Notes: generated by a model from the letters alone, not told the origin. A DNA stretch of 23,972 nt from Corynebacterium sp. UBA2622 (GCF_002339505.1 NZ_DDJO01000014.1:33215-57186), one strand, 5' to 3'; shown: positions 6,384-14,657, counted from the first letter of the stretch. Numbers and translations are program-made.

Positions 6384-7301
6384 ATGAAATTCGCATTCCT
6401 TCCCCGCCCGTGGGACGAGGCCGTGGCCGACCTCGAGCGCGCCGGCCACACCCTCGTCGGGCTCGACAGCAACCCCGACATGCTCCTCTTCCGCGGCGGC
6501 CCGGACGATTTCCCCGCCGAGTTGCCCGCGAGCGTCAAGGTGGTGCAGGTCTGCTACGCGGGCATCGAGGCGCTCGTCGACGCGGGGCTCCTGGAGAAGC
6601 ACCGCGTACGCTGGGCCAACGCCGCCGGGCTTTACGACGACACCGTGGCCGAATCGGCCCTCGCTCTGCTTCTCGCCGTCCTGCACCGGCACAAGGCGGT
6701 GCGCCCCGGATGGAACCAGCGCGACATTGCCCACGCCACCGACTACCTCTTCGACCGGAAGAAGCTCGCGATCATCGGGGCGGGCGGAATAGGCGGCAGG
6801 CTCATCCGCTTCCTCGAACCCTTCGGCGTCGAGGTCACGGCGGTCAACCGCTCCGGCACGCCGGTCGAGGGTGCGGCGCGCACCGTGGCGATGTCGGACC
6901 CGTCCTCCCGCGACGTGTGGGGCGCCAACGATTACTTCGTGCTCCTCGCCCCGCTGACCGCCGAAACCCGCCACATAGTCGACGCCCCGACGCTTGCGCT
7001 GATGAAGCCGAACGCCGTGGTGGTCAACGTCGGCCGCGGGCCCCTCGTCGACCACGACGCCCTCGCCGCCGCACTGCGCAGCGGAACCATCGCGGGCGCG
7101 GGCCTCGACGTCACCGAGCCGGAACCCCTGCCCGCCGACCACGAGCTGTGGGGCATGGACAACTGCGTGATCACCCCGCACACCGCCAACATCACCCGCT
7201 ACATGCGCCGCCGCATCGGCGGGCTCGCGCACGAGAACTGGACGCTCTATGAGGCGGGGGAGGCGATGCGCACCGAGGTCGATGTGGACCGGGGTTACTG
7301 A
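6384..7301 (+). CDS. unkdh: D-isomer-specific 2-hydroxyacid dehydrogenase between proB and proA
   Basis: The 305-residue protein has a Rossmann NAD(P)-binding motif GAGGIGG at 132-138. The family active-site set is also present: Arg218 in NVGRGPLVD, Glu247 in DVTEPEPLP and His266 in the ITPHTAN segment. It should therefore reduce a 2-oxoacid or oxidise a D-2-hydroxyacid in the cytoplasm. The substrate is unknown. A dehydrogenase of this family at this locus was described in C. glutamicum and named unkdh for that reason. Its steady place between two proline genes suggests conserved order rather than a proven role in proline synthesis. The start is fixed by the leaderless-type -10 box. Confidence 0.93.
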   Translation: MKFAFLPRPWDEAVADLERAGHTLVGLDSNPDMLLFRGGPDDFPAELPASVKVVQVCYAGIEALVDAGLLEKHRVRWANAAGLYDDTVAESALALLLAVLHRHKAVRPGWNQRDIAHATDYLFDRKKLAIIGAGGIGGRLIRFLEPFGVEVTAVNRSGTPVEGAARTVAMSDPSSRDVWGANDYFVLLAPLTAETRHIVDAPTLALMKPNAVVVNVGRGPLVDHDALAAALRSGTIAGAGLDVTEPEPLPADHELWGMDNCVITPHTANITRYMRRRIGGLAHENWTLYEAGEAMRTEVDVDRGY

Positions 7302-7310
7302 CGCGTTGAC

Positions 7311-7316
7311 TATGCT
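7311..7316 (+). promoter_or_regulatory. -10 box of leaderless proA transcript
   Basis: TATGCT lies 6 bases before the ATG at 7323. This favours the ATG over the in-frame GTG at 7317, which directly abuts the box. Confidence 0.6.
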
Positions 7317-7322
7317 GTGCCC

Positions 7323-8621
7323 ATGACCGCACCGACCCACCCCATGGACCCGACGCGCCGAGCCGAGCGCGAGGAGGTGCTGGCCAAGGCCCGCGCCGCG
7401 AAGAGCGCCGCCCCGCGCCTGGCCGCGCTGCCCACCCCGGAGAAGAACGCCCTCCTCCGCGCCACCGCCGACGCCCTTGTCGCGCGCTCCGGGGAGATCC
7501 TCGCCGCCAACGGGGAGGACATTGCCGCGGGCCGCGCCGCGGGAATGGGTGAGGCCCTGGTGGACAGGCTTGCGCTCGACCAGTCGCGCATCGAATCGAT
7601 GGCGCACGGTCTGCGCCAGGTGGCGGGCCTCGAGGACCCGGTGGGGGAGGTGCTGCGCGGGCGCACGATGGACAACGGCATCAGGATGCGCCAGGTGCGC
7701 GTCCCGCTGGGTGTGATGGGCATGGTCTACGAGGCACGCCCGAACGTCACCGTGGACGCCTTCGGCCTGGCGCTGAAGTCGGGCAATGCGGCGCTGCTGC
7801 GCGGCTCGAAGTCGGCCCGCCGCTCGAACGAGGCTCTCGTCGCGGTGCTGCAGGACGTGGCGCGGGCGCACAACCTGCCCCCGGAGATCGTGCAGCTCCT
7901 GCCGTGCGAGACGCACGACTCGGTGCATGACCTGATCACCGCCCGCGGGCTCGTCGACGTGGTCATCCCGCGCGGCGGTGCCCGACTCATCGACGCCGTT
8001 GTCACCGGTGCCACGGTGCCGGCCATCGAGACGGGCACCGGCAACTGCCACTTCTACATTGACAAAGCCGCAGATCTCGACGCAGCCATCGCCATGCTCC
8101 TCAACGGCAAGACGCGGCGCTGCTCGGTGTGCAACGCCACCGAAACCGCGCTTCTCGACGCCTCCCTGCCCGCCCCCGACAAGTTGCGCGTGGTCCGCGC
8201 GCTGCAGGAGGCGGGTGTGACGGTGCACGGGGACGTCGACAAGCTTGCGGCGTTCGGGGCTGCCGACATCGTGCCGGCCGACGAGGCGGACTGGGGCGAG
8301 GAGTACCTCTCGCTCGACATCGCGCTGGCCGAGGTGGACGGTGTGGAGGGGGCGATCGGGCACATCGCGCGGTGGTCGACGGGGCACACGGAGGCCATCG
8401 CGTCGCGCGACGCGGCGACCCTGGCGCGATTCGCCGAGGGCGTCGACTCCGCCGCGGTGATGCTCAACGCCTCCACGGCCTTCACCGACGGGGAGCAGTT
8501 CGGCTTCGGCGCGGAGATCGGCATCTCCACCCAGAAGCTACACGCCCGGGGGCCGATGGCGCTGCCCGAGCTGACGAGCACCAAGTGGATCCTCGAGGGA
8601 TCCGGGCAAACCCGGCCGTAG
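7323..8621 (+). CDS. proA: Glutamate-5-semialdehyde dehydrogenase (gamma-glutamyl phosphate reductase)
   Basis: The 432-residue length matches the family. The sequence shows GVMGMVYEARPNVTVDA and the segment KTRRCSVCNATET, where Cys270 of VCNA is the expected catalytic thiol. The GNCHFYID stretch and the C-terminal LNASTAFTDGEQFGFGAEIG are also typical. It reduces gamma-glutamyl phosphate with NADPH to glutamate semialdehyde, the second step of proline synthesis after ProB. Around the stop codon, CCGGCC-gta-GGCCGG (8612-8626) can form a short hairpin, but it has no T-run and is unlikely to be an efficient terminator. Confidence 0.97.
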   Translation: MTAPTHPMDPTRRAEREEVLAKARAAKSAAPRLAALPTPEKNALLRATADALVARSGEILAANGEDIAAGRAAGMGEALVDRLALDQSRIESMAHGLRQVAGLEDPVGEVLRGRTMDNGIRMRQVRVPLGVMGMVYEARPNVTVDAFGLALKSGNAALLRGSKSARRSNEALVAVLQDVARAHNLPPEIVQLLPCETHDSVHDLITARGLVDVVIPRGGARLIDAVVTGATVPAIETGTGNCHFYIDKAADLDAAIAMLLNGKTRRCSVCNATETALLDASLPAPDKLRVVRALQEAGVTVHGDVDKLAAFGAADIVPADEADWGEEYLSLDIALAEVDGVEGAIGHIARWSTGHTEAIASRDAATLARFAEGVDSAAVMLNASTAFTDGEQFGFGAEIGISTQKLHARGPMALPELTSTKWILEGSGQTRP

Positions 8622-8630
8622 GCCGGCCGA

Positions 8631-8636
8631 TAAAGT
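8631..8636 (+). promoter_or_regulatory. -10 box of probable leaderless nadD transcript
   Basis: TAAAGT lies 8 bases before the ATG at 8645, and no ribosome-binding site is seen in tgggcccc. The gap is one base longer than in the clearest cases. Confidence 0.5.
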
Positions 8637-8644
8637 TGGGCCCC

Positions 8645-9271
8645 ATGGATTCGACTGACAACGCCGCCGGCGGCACCCGCAGGCGCATCGGGGTGATGGG
8701 TGGGACCTTCGACCCCATCCACAACGGCCACCTCGTCGCCGCGAGCGAGGTTGCGGACCGCTTCGACCTCGAGGAGGTCATCTTCGTGCCCACCGGCCAG
8801 CCCTGGCAGAAGGAGGGCAAGGACGTCAGCGATTCGGAGGACCGGTACCTGATGACGGTCATCGCGACGGCGTCCAACCCGCGCTTCCAGGTCTCGCGGG
8901 TGGATATCGACCGCGCGGGGCGGACCTACACCATCGACACGCTGACGGACCTGCGCGCCCGGGACCCGGACGCCGAGCTGTTCTTCATCACGGGCGCGGA
9001 CGCGCTCGAATCCATCATGTCCTGGCACCACTGGGACAGGATGTTCGACCTCGCGCAGTTCGTCGGCGTGACCCGTCCCGGTTACGAGCTGCGCGAGGAC
9101 ATGCTGCCCGTGGAGCACCAGGGCAGGGTGCACCTCATTGAGATCCCGGCCATGGCCATCTCCTCCACCGATTGCCGGGCGCGGGCCCGGGAGGGCCGGC
9201 CCGTCTGGTACCTCGTGCCGGACGGGGTGGTGCAGTACATAGCGAAAAACAACCTCTACAGCTGCGCGTGA
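8645..9271 (+). CDS. nadD: Nicotinate-mononucleotide adenylyltransferase
   Basis: The 208-residue protein has the nucleotidyltransferase signature GGTFDPIHNGH at 19-29 and the second ATP-binding motif ISSTDCR at 172-178. In most NadD proteins the residue before the final Arg is Ile; here it is Cys177. The enzyme joins ATP and nicotinate mononucleotide to give deamido-NAD, an essential step of NAD synthesis. nadD followed by rsfS is a common actinobacterial pair. The extra N-terminal ~13 residues are polar, and the leaderless-type -10 box supports this start. Confidence 0.95.
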   Translation: MDSTDNAAGGTRRRIGVMGGTFDPIHNGHLVAASEVADRFDLEEVIFVPTGQPWQKEGKDVSDSEDRYLMTVIATASNPRFQVSRVDIDRAGRTYTIDTLTDLRARDPDAELFFITGADALESIMSWHHWDRMFDLAQFVGVTRPGYELREDMLPVEHQGRVHLIEIPAMAISSTDCRARAREGRPVWYLVPDGVVQYIAKNNLYSCA

Positions 9272-9355
9272 GTGGCTAAGGGGGGCGTCGACGTGCGAGA
9301 ATGGGCGCGTATAGGCTCTTCCCACCGGAAACACAGATAAAAGGAACCAGTACAT

Positions 9356-9838
9356 TTGACTGCTTTGCAATCCTCCCGCGACCAGGCCGCGATCGCGGCA
9401 CGCGCCGCCGACGAGAAGCTGGGCCGCAACATCGGGGTCATTGACGTCTCCGACGTGCTCGGCATCACCGACATCTTCGTCGTCGTCTCCGCCGACAACG
9501 AGCGCCAGGTCACCGCGATCACCGAGGAGATCGAGGACGAGATGACCGCGGCCGGCCTCGAACCGAAGCGCCGCGAGGGCAACCGCGAGATGCGCTGGGT
9601 CCTGCTCGATTACGGCTCCATCGTCGTGCATGTGCAGCGCGACGCGGAGCGGGACTTCTACGGGCTCGACCGCCTCTACGCCGACTGCCCCGCGATCGTG
9701 ATCGAGGGGCTGGAACCCTACGAGCGCCCGGGCACGTTCCCCGACGGTTCCGGGGTCCGCGAGGTCAGCGACATCGAGGAGCTCCCGCTCGCCGGTGAGG
9801 GACCCGCCGAGATCGACGACGAGGACTACGCGTACTAG
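9356..9838 (+). CDS. rsfS: Ribosome silencing factor RsfS
   Basis: The product is 160 residues with a TTG start. It shows the core of the family: DVLGITDIFVVVSADNERQV, then REGNREMRWVLLDYGSIVVH and RDFYGLDRLYAD. About 45 residues of acidic C-terminal tail follow. RsfS binds L14 on the 50S subunit and blocks joining to 30S when nutrients are short. The start at 9356 is supported by AAAAGGA (9339-9345) at a 10-base distance; a second TTG at 9365 is possible. A TAGGCT at 9312-9317 may be its -10 box, leaving a short leader. It lies between nadD and the phosphatase gene, as in mycobacteria. Confidence 0.93.
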   Translation: MTALQSSRDQAAIAARAADEKLGRNIGVIDVSDVLGITDIFVVVSADNERQVTAITEEIEDEMTAAGLEPKRREGNREMRWVLLDYGSIVVHVQRDAERDFYGLDRLYADCPAIVIEGLEPYERPGTFPDGSGVREVSDIEELPLAGEGPAEIDDEDYAY

Positions 9839-9893
9839 GGCCGGGGGTGTGGCGCGCACGACCGGGGGAACCAGCGGAGGAGGTGTTTCAACC

Positions 9894-10559
9894 ATGAGCA
9901 GACGGCTGATCATGCTGCGGCACGGGCAGACGGAGTACAACGCCACGCGGCGCATGCAGGGCCAGCTCGACACGGAGCTGTCCGCGGTGGGCATCGAGCA
10001 GGCGCGGGCCGCCGCGGCGGAGCTGCGGGGCCTGGGCGTGGCCCGGATCGTCTCCTCCGACCTGTCGCGCGCCCTGCGCACCGCCGAAATCGTCGCAGAC
10101 ACCCTCGGTCTCGACGTCTCCTCCGACGAGCGGCTGCGCGAGACGCACCTCGGCGACTGGCAGGGGATGACCCACGCCGAGGTGGACACCTGGCGCGACG
10201 GCATCCGCGCCCACTGGCGCAACAACGCCTCCTGGGCCCCGCCGGAGGGGGAGAGCCGCATCGACGTGGCCCGGCGCGCCCGCCCCGTTGTCGACGAGCT
10301 GCTCGCGGAGTTTCCGGGGTGGGAGGGCTGCGCTGTCCTCCTCGTCGCGCACGGCGGGACCATCTCCGCGTTGACCTCCAACCTGCTCGGTTTCGCGGAG
10401 AGCCAGTACCCGCTGCTCAAGGGGCTGAAGAACACCAACACCTCGCGCCTCACGGCGCTGCCGAGGTACACGGGCGGAGCCCGCGACACATACGACCCGG
10501 CCGATCCCGCGCAGGTGCAGTGGTACCTCGACGCGTGGAACCAGGGGACGGGCGAGTAA
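9894..10559 (+). CDS. gpgP: Histidine phosphatase, probable glucosyl-3-phosphoglycerate phosphatase
   Basis: The 221-residue protein belongs to the phosphoglycerate-mutase-like superfamily, with the catalytic LRHGQT (8-13, His10), the acid/base region RETHLGDWQG (82-91, Glu83) and the second histidine in VAHGG (His153). The stretches MQGQLDTELS and RETHLGDWQG and the C-terminal WYLDAWN resemble the M. tuberculosis Rv2419c type. That enzyme dephosphorylates glucosyl-3-phosphoglycerate on the way to methylglucose lipopolysaccharide, and lies in the same place after rsfS. It may be annotated simply as phosphoglycerate mutase. The ATG follows a strong ggaggagg site. Its stop overlaps the degV start (TAATG), so the two are translationally coupled. 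Confidence 0.85.
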   Translation: MSRRLIMLRHGQTEYNATRRMQGQLDTELSAVGIEQARAAAAELRGLGVARIVSSDLSRALRTAEIVADTLGLDVSSDERLRETHLGDWQGMTHAEVDTWRDGIRAHWRNNASWAPPEGESRIDVARRARPVVDELLAEFPGWEGCAVLLVAHGGTISALTSNLLGFAESQYPLLKGLKNTNTSRLTALPRYTGGARDTYDPADPAQVQWYLDAWNQGTGE

Positions 10560-11371
10560 TGGCGGTGCGCATCGTCGTCGACTCCGCCGCCGGAATCCCC
10601 GAGCGCATCGCGGAGCAGCTGGACATCACTGTGGCCCCGCTGCACGTGATGGAGGACAAGGGGGACGGGTCGTCGACAAGCGGGCTGTCCTCGCTGGAGC
10701 TCGCCGCGATCTACGCGCGCCAGCTCGAACGCGGGGGCGACGACGGCGTGGTCGCCCTGCACCTGTCAAAGAACCTGTCCTCGACCTGGTCCGCGGCCGT
10801 GTCCGCCTCTGCGGTCTTCCCGGACACCGTGCGCGTCATCGACACCGACACCGCCGGCATGGCGATCGGGGCGGCAGCCATGGCGGCCGGGTCGCTCGCC
10901 CGGGACGGGGCGAGCCTGGACGAGTGCGAGGAGATGGCGAAGGCAACCATCGAGCGCTCGGAGACGTGGCTCTACCTCAACCAGCTCGACGGGCTGCGCC
11001 GGAGCGGGCGCCTTTCCACGGGAACGGCGGTGCTCTCCGCCGCGCTGCTCGCCACCAAGCCCATCCTGCGCCTCAACGGTGGGAAGCTCGAGCTGGCGGG
11101 CAAGACCCGCACGCAGACGAAGGCGTTTTCCAAGCTCACCGAGCTCGTGCTCGAGCGCGCCGAGGGCCAGCCCGTCTTCGCGGCCATTCAGCACGCCGGC
11201 GCGGAGGCCGCGGCCGGCTCCCTGGCGGAGACGCTGCGCAGCGTGCTGCCCGAGGGGTCGAACGTCATGGTCGAGCCGCTTGTCGACGCCCTCGCGATCC
11301 ACACCGGCGCCGGGGCTGTGGGCCTGTCCGTCGTTTTTTCCTCCGAGGGTGTGGAGAACGCGGCGGAGTAG
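10559..11371 (+). CDS. DegV-family fatty-acid-binding protein
   Basis: The 270-residue product starts MAVRIVVDSAAGIP, the typical DegV opening in which the DSA/DST loop contacts the bound lipid. SKNLSSTWSAAV, VIDTDTAGMAIG, LDGLRRSGRLS and KPILRLNGGKLE are further family segments. DegV proteins bind fatty acids; in bacteria with a fatty-acid kinase they present the acyl chain to it. No kinase gene is nearby, so its exact use is unclear. The ATG at 10559 shares one base with the stop codon of the phosphatase gene. The mycobacterial counterpart occupies the same neighbourhood. Confidence 0.93.
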   Translation: MAVRIVVDSAAGIPERIAEQLDITVAPLHVMEDKGDGSSTSGLSSLELAAIYARQLERGGDDGVVALHLSKNLSSTWSAAVSASAVFPDTVRVIDTDTAGMAIGAAAMAAGSLARDGASLDECEEMAKATIERSETWLYLNQLDGLRRSGRLSTGTAVLSAALLATKPILRLNGGKLELAGKTRTQTKAFSKLTELVLERAEGQPVFAAIQHAGAEAAAGSLAETLRSVLPEGSNVMVEPLVDALAIHTGAGAVGLSVVFSSEGVENAAE

Positions 11372-11388
11372 GTGACGCGTCTACACGG

Positions 11389-11397
11389 TTGTCCACA
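11389..11397 (+). promoter_or_regulatory. DnaA-box-like 9-mer before comEA
   Basis: TTGTCCACA is an exact match to the DnaA box preferred in GC-rich actinobacteria. It lies in the 79-base gap between degV and comEA, 41 bases upstream of the comEA -10 box. Only one copy was seen, so this is not an origin. A role in DnaA-linked control of comEA is inference. Confidence 0.4.
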
Positions 11398-11437
11398 GAC
11401 CGGCTCGCCCTGCCTTTTGTGGCCCGCTGCGCCTGCG

Positions 11438-11443
11438 TAGCGT
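11438..11443 (+). promoter_or_regulatory. -10 box of leaderless comEA transcript
   Basis: TAGCGT lies 7 bases before the comEA ATG at 11451, with no ribosome-binding site between. Confidence 0.6.
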
Positions 11444-11450
11444 CTGCGCC

Positions 11451-12104
11451 ATGAGCGCGACGAGGACCGCCGAGCGGCTGAAGGAACTGACCCGCCCCAC
11501 GGGGGAAGAGGACGTGATGCACGTCGAGTTTCCCGAGCCCCGCCTGAGGGTGGAGCCGAAGCAGGCGCTGGCGGCGGTGGCCGCCGTCTTCGTCGCGCTC
11601 GGGGCGTGGGTGGTGCTGCGCCCCGCCCCCGAGGATCCGGGTGAGGCGCACTGGACCGCCGCGGCGGCGACCAGTTCCACCTCCCCCGCCCAGGTGGTGG
11701 TGTCGGTGGTGGGGGAGGTGGACAAACCCGGCCTGGTCACCCTCGGCCAGGGGGCGCGTGTCGCCGACGCGCTGGCCGCGGCCGCACCGCGCCCCGAGGC
11801 GGACCTGCTTGCCCTGAACCAGGCGCAACTGCTTGTCGACGGCCAGCAGATCCTCGTCCAGGCCGCCGGTGCCGCCCCTCCGCCGGCCCCAGCGGGCTCC
11901 TCCGGTGCCACCGGGCTGGTCTCGCTGAACTCCGCCACCGCCGAGGAGCTCACCACCCTGCCCGGCGTGGGGGCGGCCACCGCGGCGGCGATTATCGCGC
12001 ACAGGGAAGCCAACGGGCCTTTCACCAGTGTGGAGAAGCTGAAGGACGTGAAGGGCATCGGGCCGGCCAAGTTCAGTGCCCTCAAGGACCTCGTCTCGGT
12101 GTAG
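11451..12104 (+). CDS. comEA: ComEA-like DNA-binding helix-hairpin-helix protein
   Basis: The 217-residue protein has a cytoplasmic N-terminus and one membrane helix at about 38-56. An SLBB domain follows at about 82-135 (VVSVVGEVDKPGLVTL), then a Pro/Ala linker and a double helix-hairpin-helix at 157-217 with LPGVGAATAAAI and VKGIGPAKF. In competent bacteria ComEA sits outside the membrane, binds incoming double-stranded DNA and hands it to ComEC. comEC starts two bases after the stop, so the two are co-transcribed. Corynebacteria are not generally known to be naturally competent, and no other uptake gene is in the window. Confidence 0.93.
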   Translation: MSATRTAERLKELTRPTGEEDVMHVEFPEPRLRVEPKQALAAVAAVFVALGAWVVLRPAPEDPGEAHWTAAAATSSTSPAQVVVSVVGEVDKPGLVTLGQGARVADALAAAAPRPEADLLALNQAQLLVDGQQILVQAAGAAPPPAPAGSSGATGLVSLNSATAEELTTLPGVGAATAAAIIAHREANGPFTSVEKLKDVKGIGPAKFSALKDLVSV

Positions 12105-12106
12105 CG

Positions 12107-13717
12107 GTGCAGGAGCTTCGACTCGCCCCCGCCGCGGCGACGGTGTGGGCAGCCGCCCTGGCGGTGCTGCTGGTTGCCCCGTGGGCCGGGGTCGCCGTCG
12201 TGGCGGCGGCGGTGGCCGCCGTGCTGGCCGCGCGGCAGGTGGGCCAGGCGCTGCTCACGGGCGGAATGGGTGCGGCGGCAGTGGTGACGGCGTGGATGCG
12301 TGTGCACGCTGCCGCGGCGTGGGATGCCGGCGGGCAGTTCCGGGGTACGGTGTCGGGGGCGCCCAGAGAACTCGACGGTGGCGGTCACCTCGTGCGGGTA
12401 CTCACCCCGGGGCATCCGGGGCCGATCGCGGTATTCACCCGCGACCTGCCGCCCGGCGTGGTTCCGGGGTGCGTGGTGGAGGTCGCGGGAAGGGCAGGGG
12501 AGTCGGCCCAGCCGGGAACCGCGCGGGTGACCGTGAGCGGCGCGCTCGAGGTTCTGGAGGGGCCGCGGGGCCTGGCGGCTCTGGCGCAGCACGTGCGCCG
12601 GACTTTCTCGGAGGCGGTCTCGGCGCACGTGGGCGGGGGCGCGCGGGGGCTCATCCCGGGCATGGTCCTGGGCGACACGTCCCTGCAGACGGGACGGGAG
12701 GAACAGGCCTACGTGGATACGGGCCTGAGCCACCTCAGCGCCGTTTCCGGAAGCAACGTCGCCATCGTCACCACCGCGGCGGTGCTCGCGGCGGGGGCCC
12801 TGGGCCTCGGGTTGCGGGGGCGCATCGCGGTGGCCGGCACCGCGCTGCTCACGTTCGCTGCGCTGGTTGGGCCCGAACCGAGCGTCCTGCGCGCCTCCGT
12901 CACCGGGTTGGTGGCGCTCGCCGCCGTGCTTTCCTCCTCCGTGGCGGAACCGCTGCACACCCTCTGCCTCGCGGTGGCCGGGCTGATCCTCGTGGACACC
13001 AACCTCGCCGTCAGCTACGGCTTCGCGCTGTCGGTGGCCGCGACCGCAGGCATCGTTGTGCTCAGCCCGTTCATCCACCGGGCCCTCGCTCCTCTGCGGT
13101 GGCCGGACATCCTGACCCGCGCGGTGGCGGTGGCGGTGGCCGCGGACATGGTGACCATGCCGCTGGTGGCCCTGATGACGGGCCGTGTCTCACTGGTTGC
13201 GGTGGCCGCGAACGTACTCGCCGCCCCCGTCGCGGCCCCGATCACCGTCCTCGGCCTCGTGGCGGTCCTGCTCTCCCTCGCGCCCGGTGGCCTGGAGGTG
13301 CCGGTGCTGTGGGTGGTGGAACCCCTCGCCTGGTGGGTCCACGCTGTGGCGGAGCACGGTGCCCGGTGGCCGGGGGCCACGGTGGAGACGGGCCCCGCCA
13401 CGGTGCTGGTCGCCTACGGGTGGGTGCTGGCCGGGTTCCTGGCGGGGCGCCCGCGGATGACACTGGCGGTGGCGCTGGCGGTGGTCGCCGGCGGCGGGGC
13501 CGGGGACCCGACTTCAATCCGGCCCGCGGACCCCGCCGGCATGAACGCCCACGTCGTGGGCAGCGAGGCTACCGTCGAACCCGTGCCATCCGGGACCGAG
13601 GTGGTGGTCGTGCTGGAGACGGGCAGGCCGCACAGGCGGCCGGTGGTGACCCGGGAGGGGATTCCCGTGGTTTACCCCAACCGCGACGGGCCGGTGCGCA
13701 CGGGGGCCGCCCGATAG
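12107..13717 (+). CDS. comEC: ComEC/Rec2-type DNA channel protein lacking the metallo-beta-lactamase domain
   Basis: The product has 536 residues from a GTG two bases after comEA. Early hydrophobic helices are followed by a soluble domain of the DUF4131 type. The Competence domain is marked by GLIPGMVLGDTSLQ and GLSHLSAVSGSNVAIV (about residues 204-220) and has many membrane helices. ComEC is the inner-membrane channel for single-stranded DNA. The longer ComEC proteins end in a metallo-beta-lactamase domain; here the chain ends after the helices plus about 70 Pro/Val-rich residues without HxHxDH. The same short form is found in mycobacteria, so this is probably a lineage feature rather than a truncation. 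Confidence 0.92.
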   Translation: MQELRLAPAAATVWAAALAVLLVAPWAGVAVVAAAVAAVLAARQVGQALLTGGMGAAAVVTAWMRVHAAAAWDAGGQFRGTVSGAPRELDGGGHLVRVLTPGHPGPIAVFTRDLPPGVVPGCVVEVAGRAGESAQPGTARVTVSGALEVLEGPRGLAALAQHVRRTFSEAVSAHVGGGARGLIPGMVLGDTSLQTGREEQAYVDTGLSHLSAVSGSNVAIVTTAAVLAAGALGLGLRGRIAVAGTALLTFAALVGPEPSVLRASVTGLVALAAVLSSSVAEPLHTLCLAVAGLILVDTNLAVSYGFALSVAATAGIVVLSPFIHRALAPLRWPDILTRAVAVAVAADMVTMPLVALMTGRVSLVAVAANVLAAPVAAPITVLGLVAVLLSLAPGGLEVPVLWVVEPLAWWVHAVAEHGARWPGATVETGPATVLVAYGWVLAGFLAGRPRMTLAVALAVVAGGGAGDPTSIRPADPAGMNAHVVGSEATVEPVPSGTEVVVVLETGRPHRRPVVTREGIPVVYPNRDGPVRTGAAR

Positions 13718-13720
13718 GAT
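13715..13720 (+). promoter_or_regulatory. -10 box of leaderless holA transcript
   Basis: TAGGAT lies 7 bases before the ATG at 13728 and overlaps the comEC stop codon (TAG, 13715-13717). An in-frame ATG at 13719 overlaps the box and is therefore a poor start choice. Confidence 0.6.
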
Positions 13721-13727
13721 GGAGCGC

Positions 13728-14657
13728 ATGCTGAACCCCGTGCACCTCGTGCTCGGCGAGGACGAGTTCCTCGCCGAGCGGGCCACGAACGCGATCATCG
13801 ACCGCGCCAACCCCGCCGCCGAGCTGACCAAACTCCGTGCCGGTGACGTCACGGAGGGCGAGCTTGCCCAGGCCACCAGCCCCTCGCTCTTCGCGGAGGA
13901 CCGGATCGTGGTGGTGGAGCACGCCGAGCAGGCGGGCAAGGAGCCCACGGAGTTGCTGCTCCAGGCCGCGTTGGACCCCGCGCCGGGGCTGACCCTCATC
14001 ATCGGCCACACCGGGGGAGGGCGGCAGAAGGCAATGGTGCCGAAGTTCTCCAAGATTGCCGAGGTGCACCAGGTGGACCCCCTGCGGGAGAACGAGCGCC
14101 ACACCTGGGTGATGAACGAGTTCCGCCGCCACGGCGTGCGCCCAACCCCGGATGTTGTCGCGGCGCTGTTGGAATCCGTGGGCTCCGACCTCCGGGAGCT
14201 CGCCTCCGCCGTGGATCAGCTCGTCGCGGACACGGAAGGGGAGCTGACGGTGGCGGGCGTGCGGGCCTACTATTCGGGGGTTGCGGAGGTATCCGGCTTC
14301 GACATCGCCGAGCAGGCGGTGACCGGGCGCGTCGACAAGGCTCTGGCCTCCACCCGCCGCGCCCTGCAGCTGGGAATGAGCCCGGTCGCCATTGCCGCGG
14401 CGCTCGCGGTGAAGGTGGGGGACATCGCCCGGCTCTACAACACGCGCGGCAACCCGAACCAGCTCGCCCGCACGCTGGGCATGCACCCCTTCGCGGCGAA
14501 GAAGGCCATGCAGATCGCGCACAACTGGTCCGGCCAGGCGGTCTCGGAGGCGGTGATCATCATCGCCGACCTCGACGCCGAGGTGAAGGGTCAGGGCGGT
14601 GACGAGGAGTTCGCCCTCGAGGACGCCGTGCGCCGCATCGCGGAACTGGCGCGCTAA
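13728..14657 (+). CDS. holA: DNA polymerase III delta subunit
   Basis: The 309-residue protein begins MLNPVHLVLGEDEFLAERA, the characteristic HolA opening. AAA+-like features follow, such as LTLIIGHTGGGRQKAM. A C-terminal helical collar domain includes FDIAEQAVTGRVDKALAS and GMHPFAAKKAMQIA. As part of the clamp loader, delta opens the beta sliding clamp to place it on DNA. The order comEA-comEC-holA-rpsT is widely conserved in actinobacteria and Firmicutes. The start is taken from the leaderless-type -10 box. Confidence 0.95.
   Translation: MLNPVHLVLGEDEFLAERATNAIIDRANPAAELTKLRAGDVTEGELAQATSPSLFAEDRIVVVEHAEQAGKEPTELLLQAALDPAPGLTLIIGHTGGGRQKAMVPKFSKIAEVHQVDPLRENERHTWVMNEFRRHGVRPTPDVVAALLESVGSDLRELASAVDQLVADTEGELTVAGVRAYYSGVAEVSGFDIAEQAVTGRVDKALASTRRALQLGMSPVAIAAALAVKVGDIARLYNTRGNPNQLARTLGMHPFAAKKAMQIAHNWSGQAVSEAVIIIADLDAEVKGQGGDEEFALEDAVRRIAELAR

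Noticed and set aside
6312..10762. Very long minus-strand open frames (691 residues at 6312-8387 and 902 residues at 8054-10762).
   Set aside because: They lie opposite well-identified plus-strand genes, have composition typical of reverse-strand GC-rich coding DNA and match no family.
12107..13717. comEC as a truncated pseudogene.
   Set aside because: The reading frame is intact, overlaps the holA promoter cleanly, and the same short form is known in mycobacteria.
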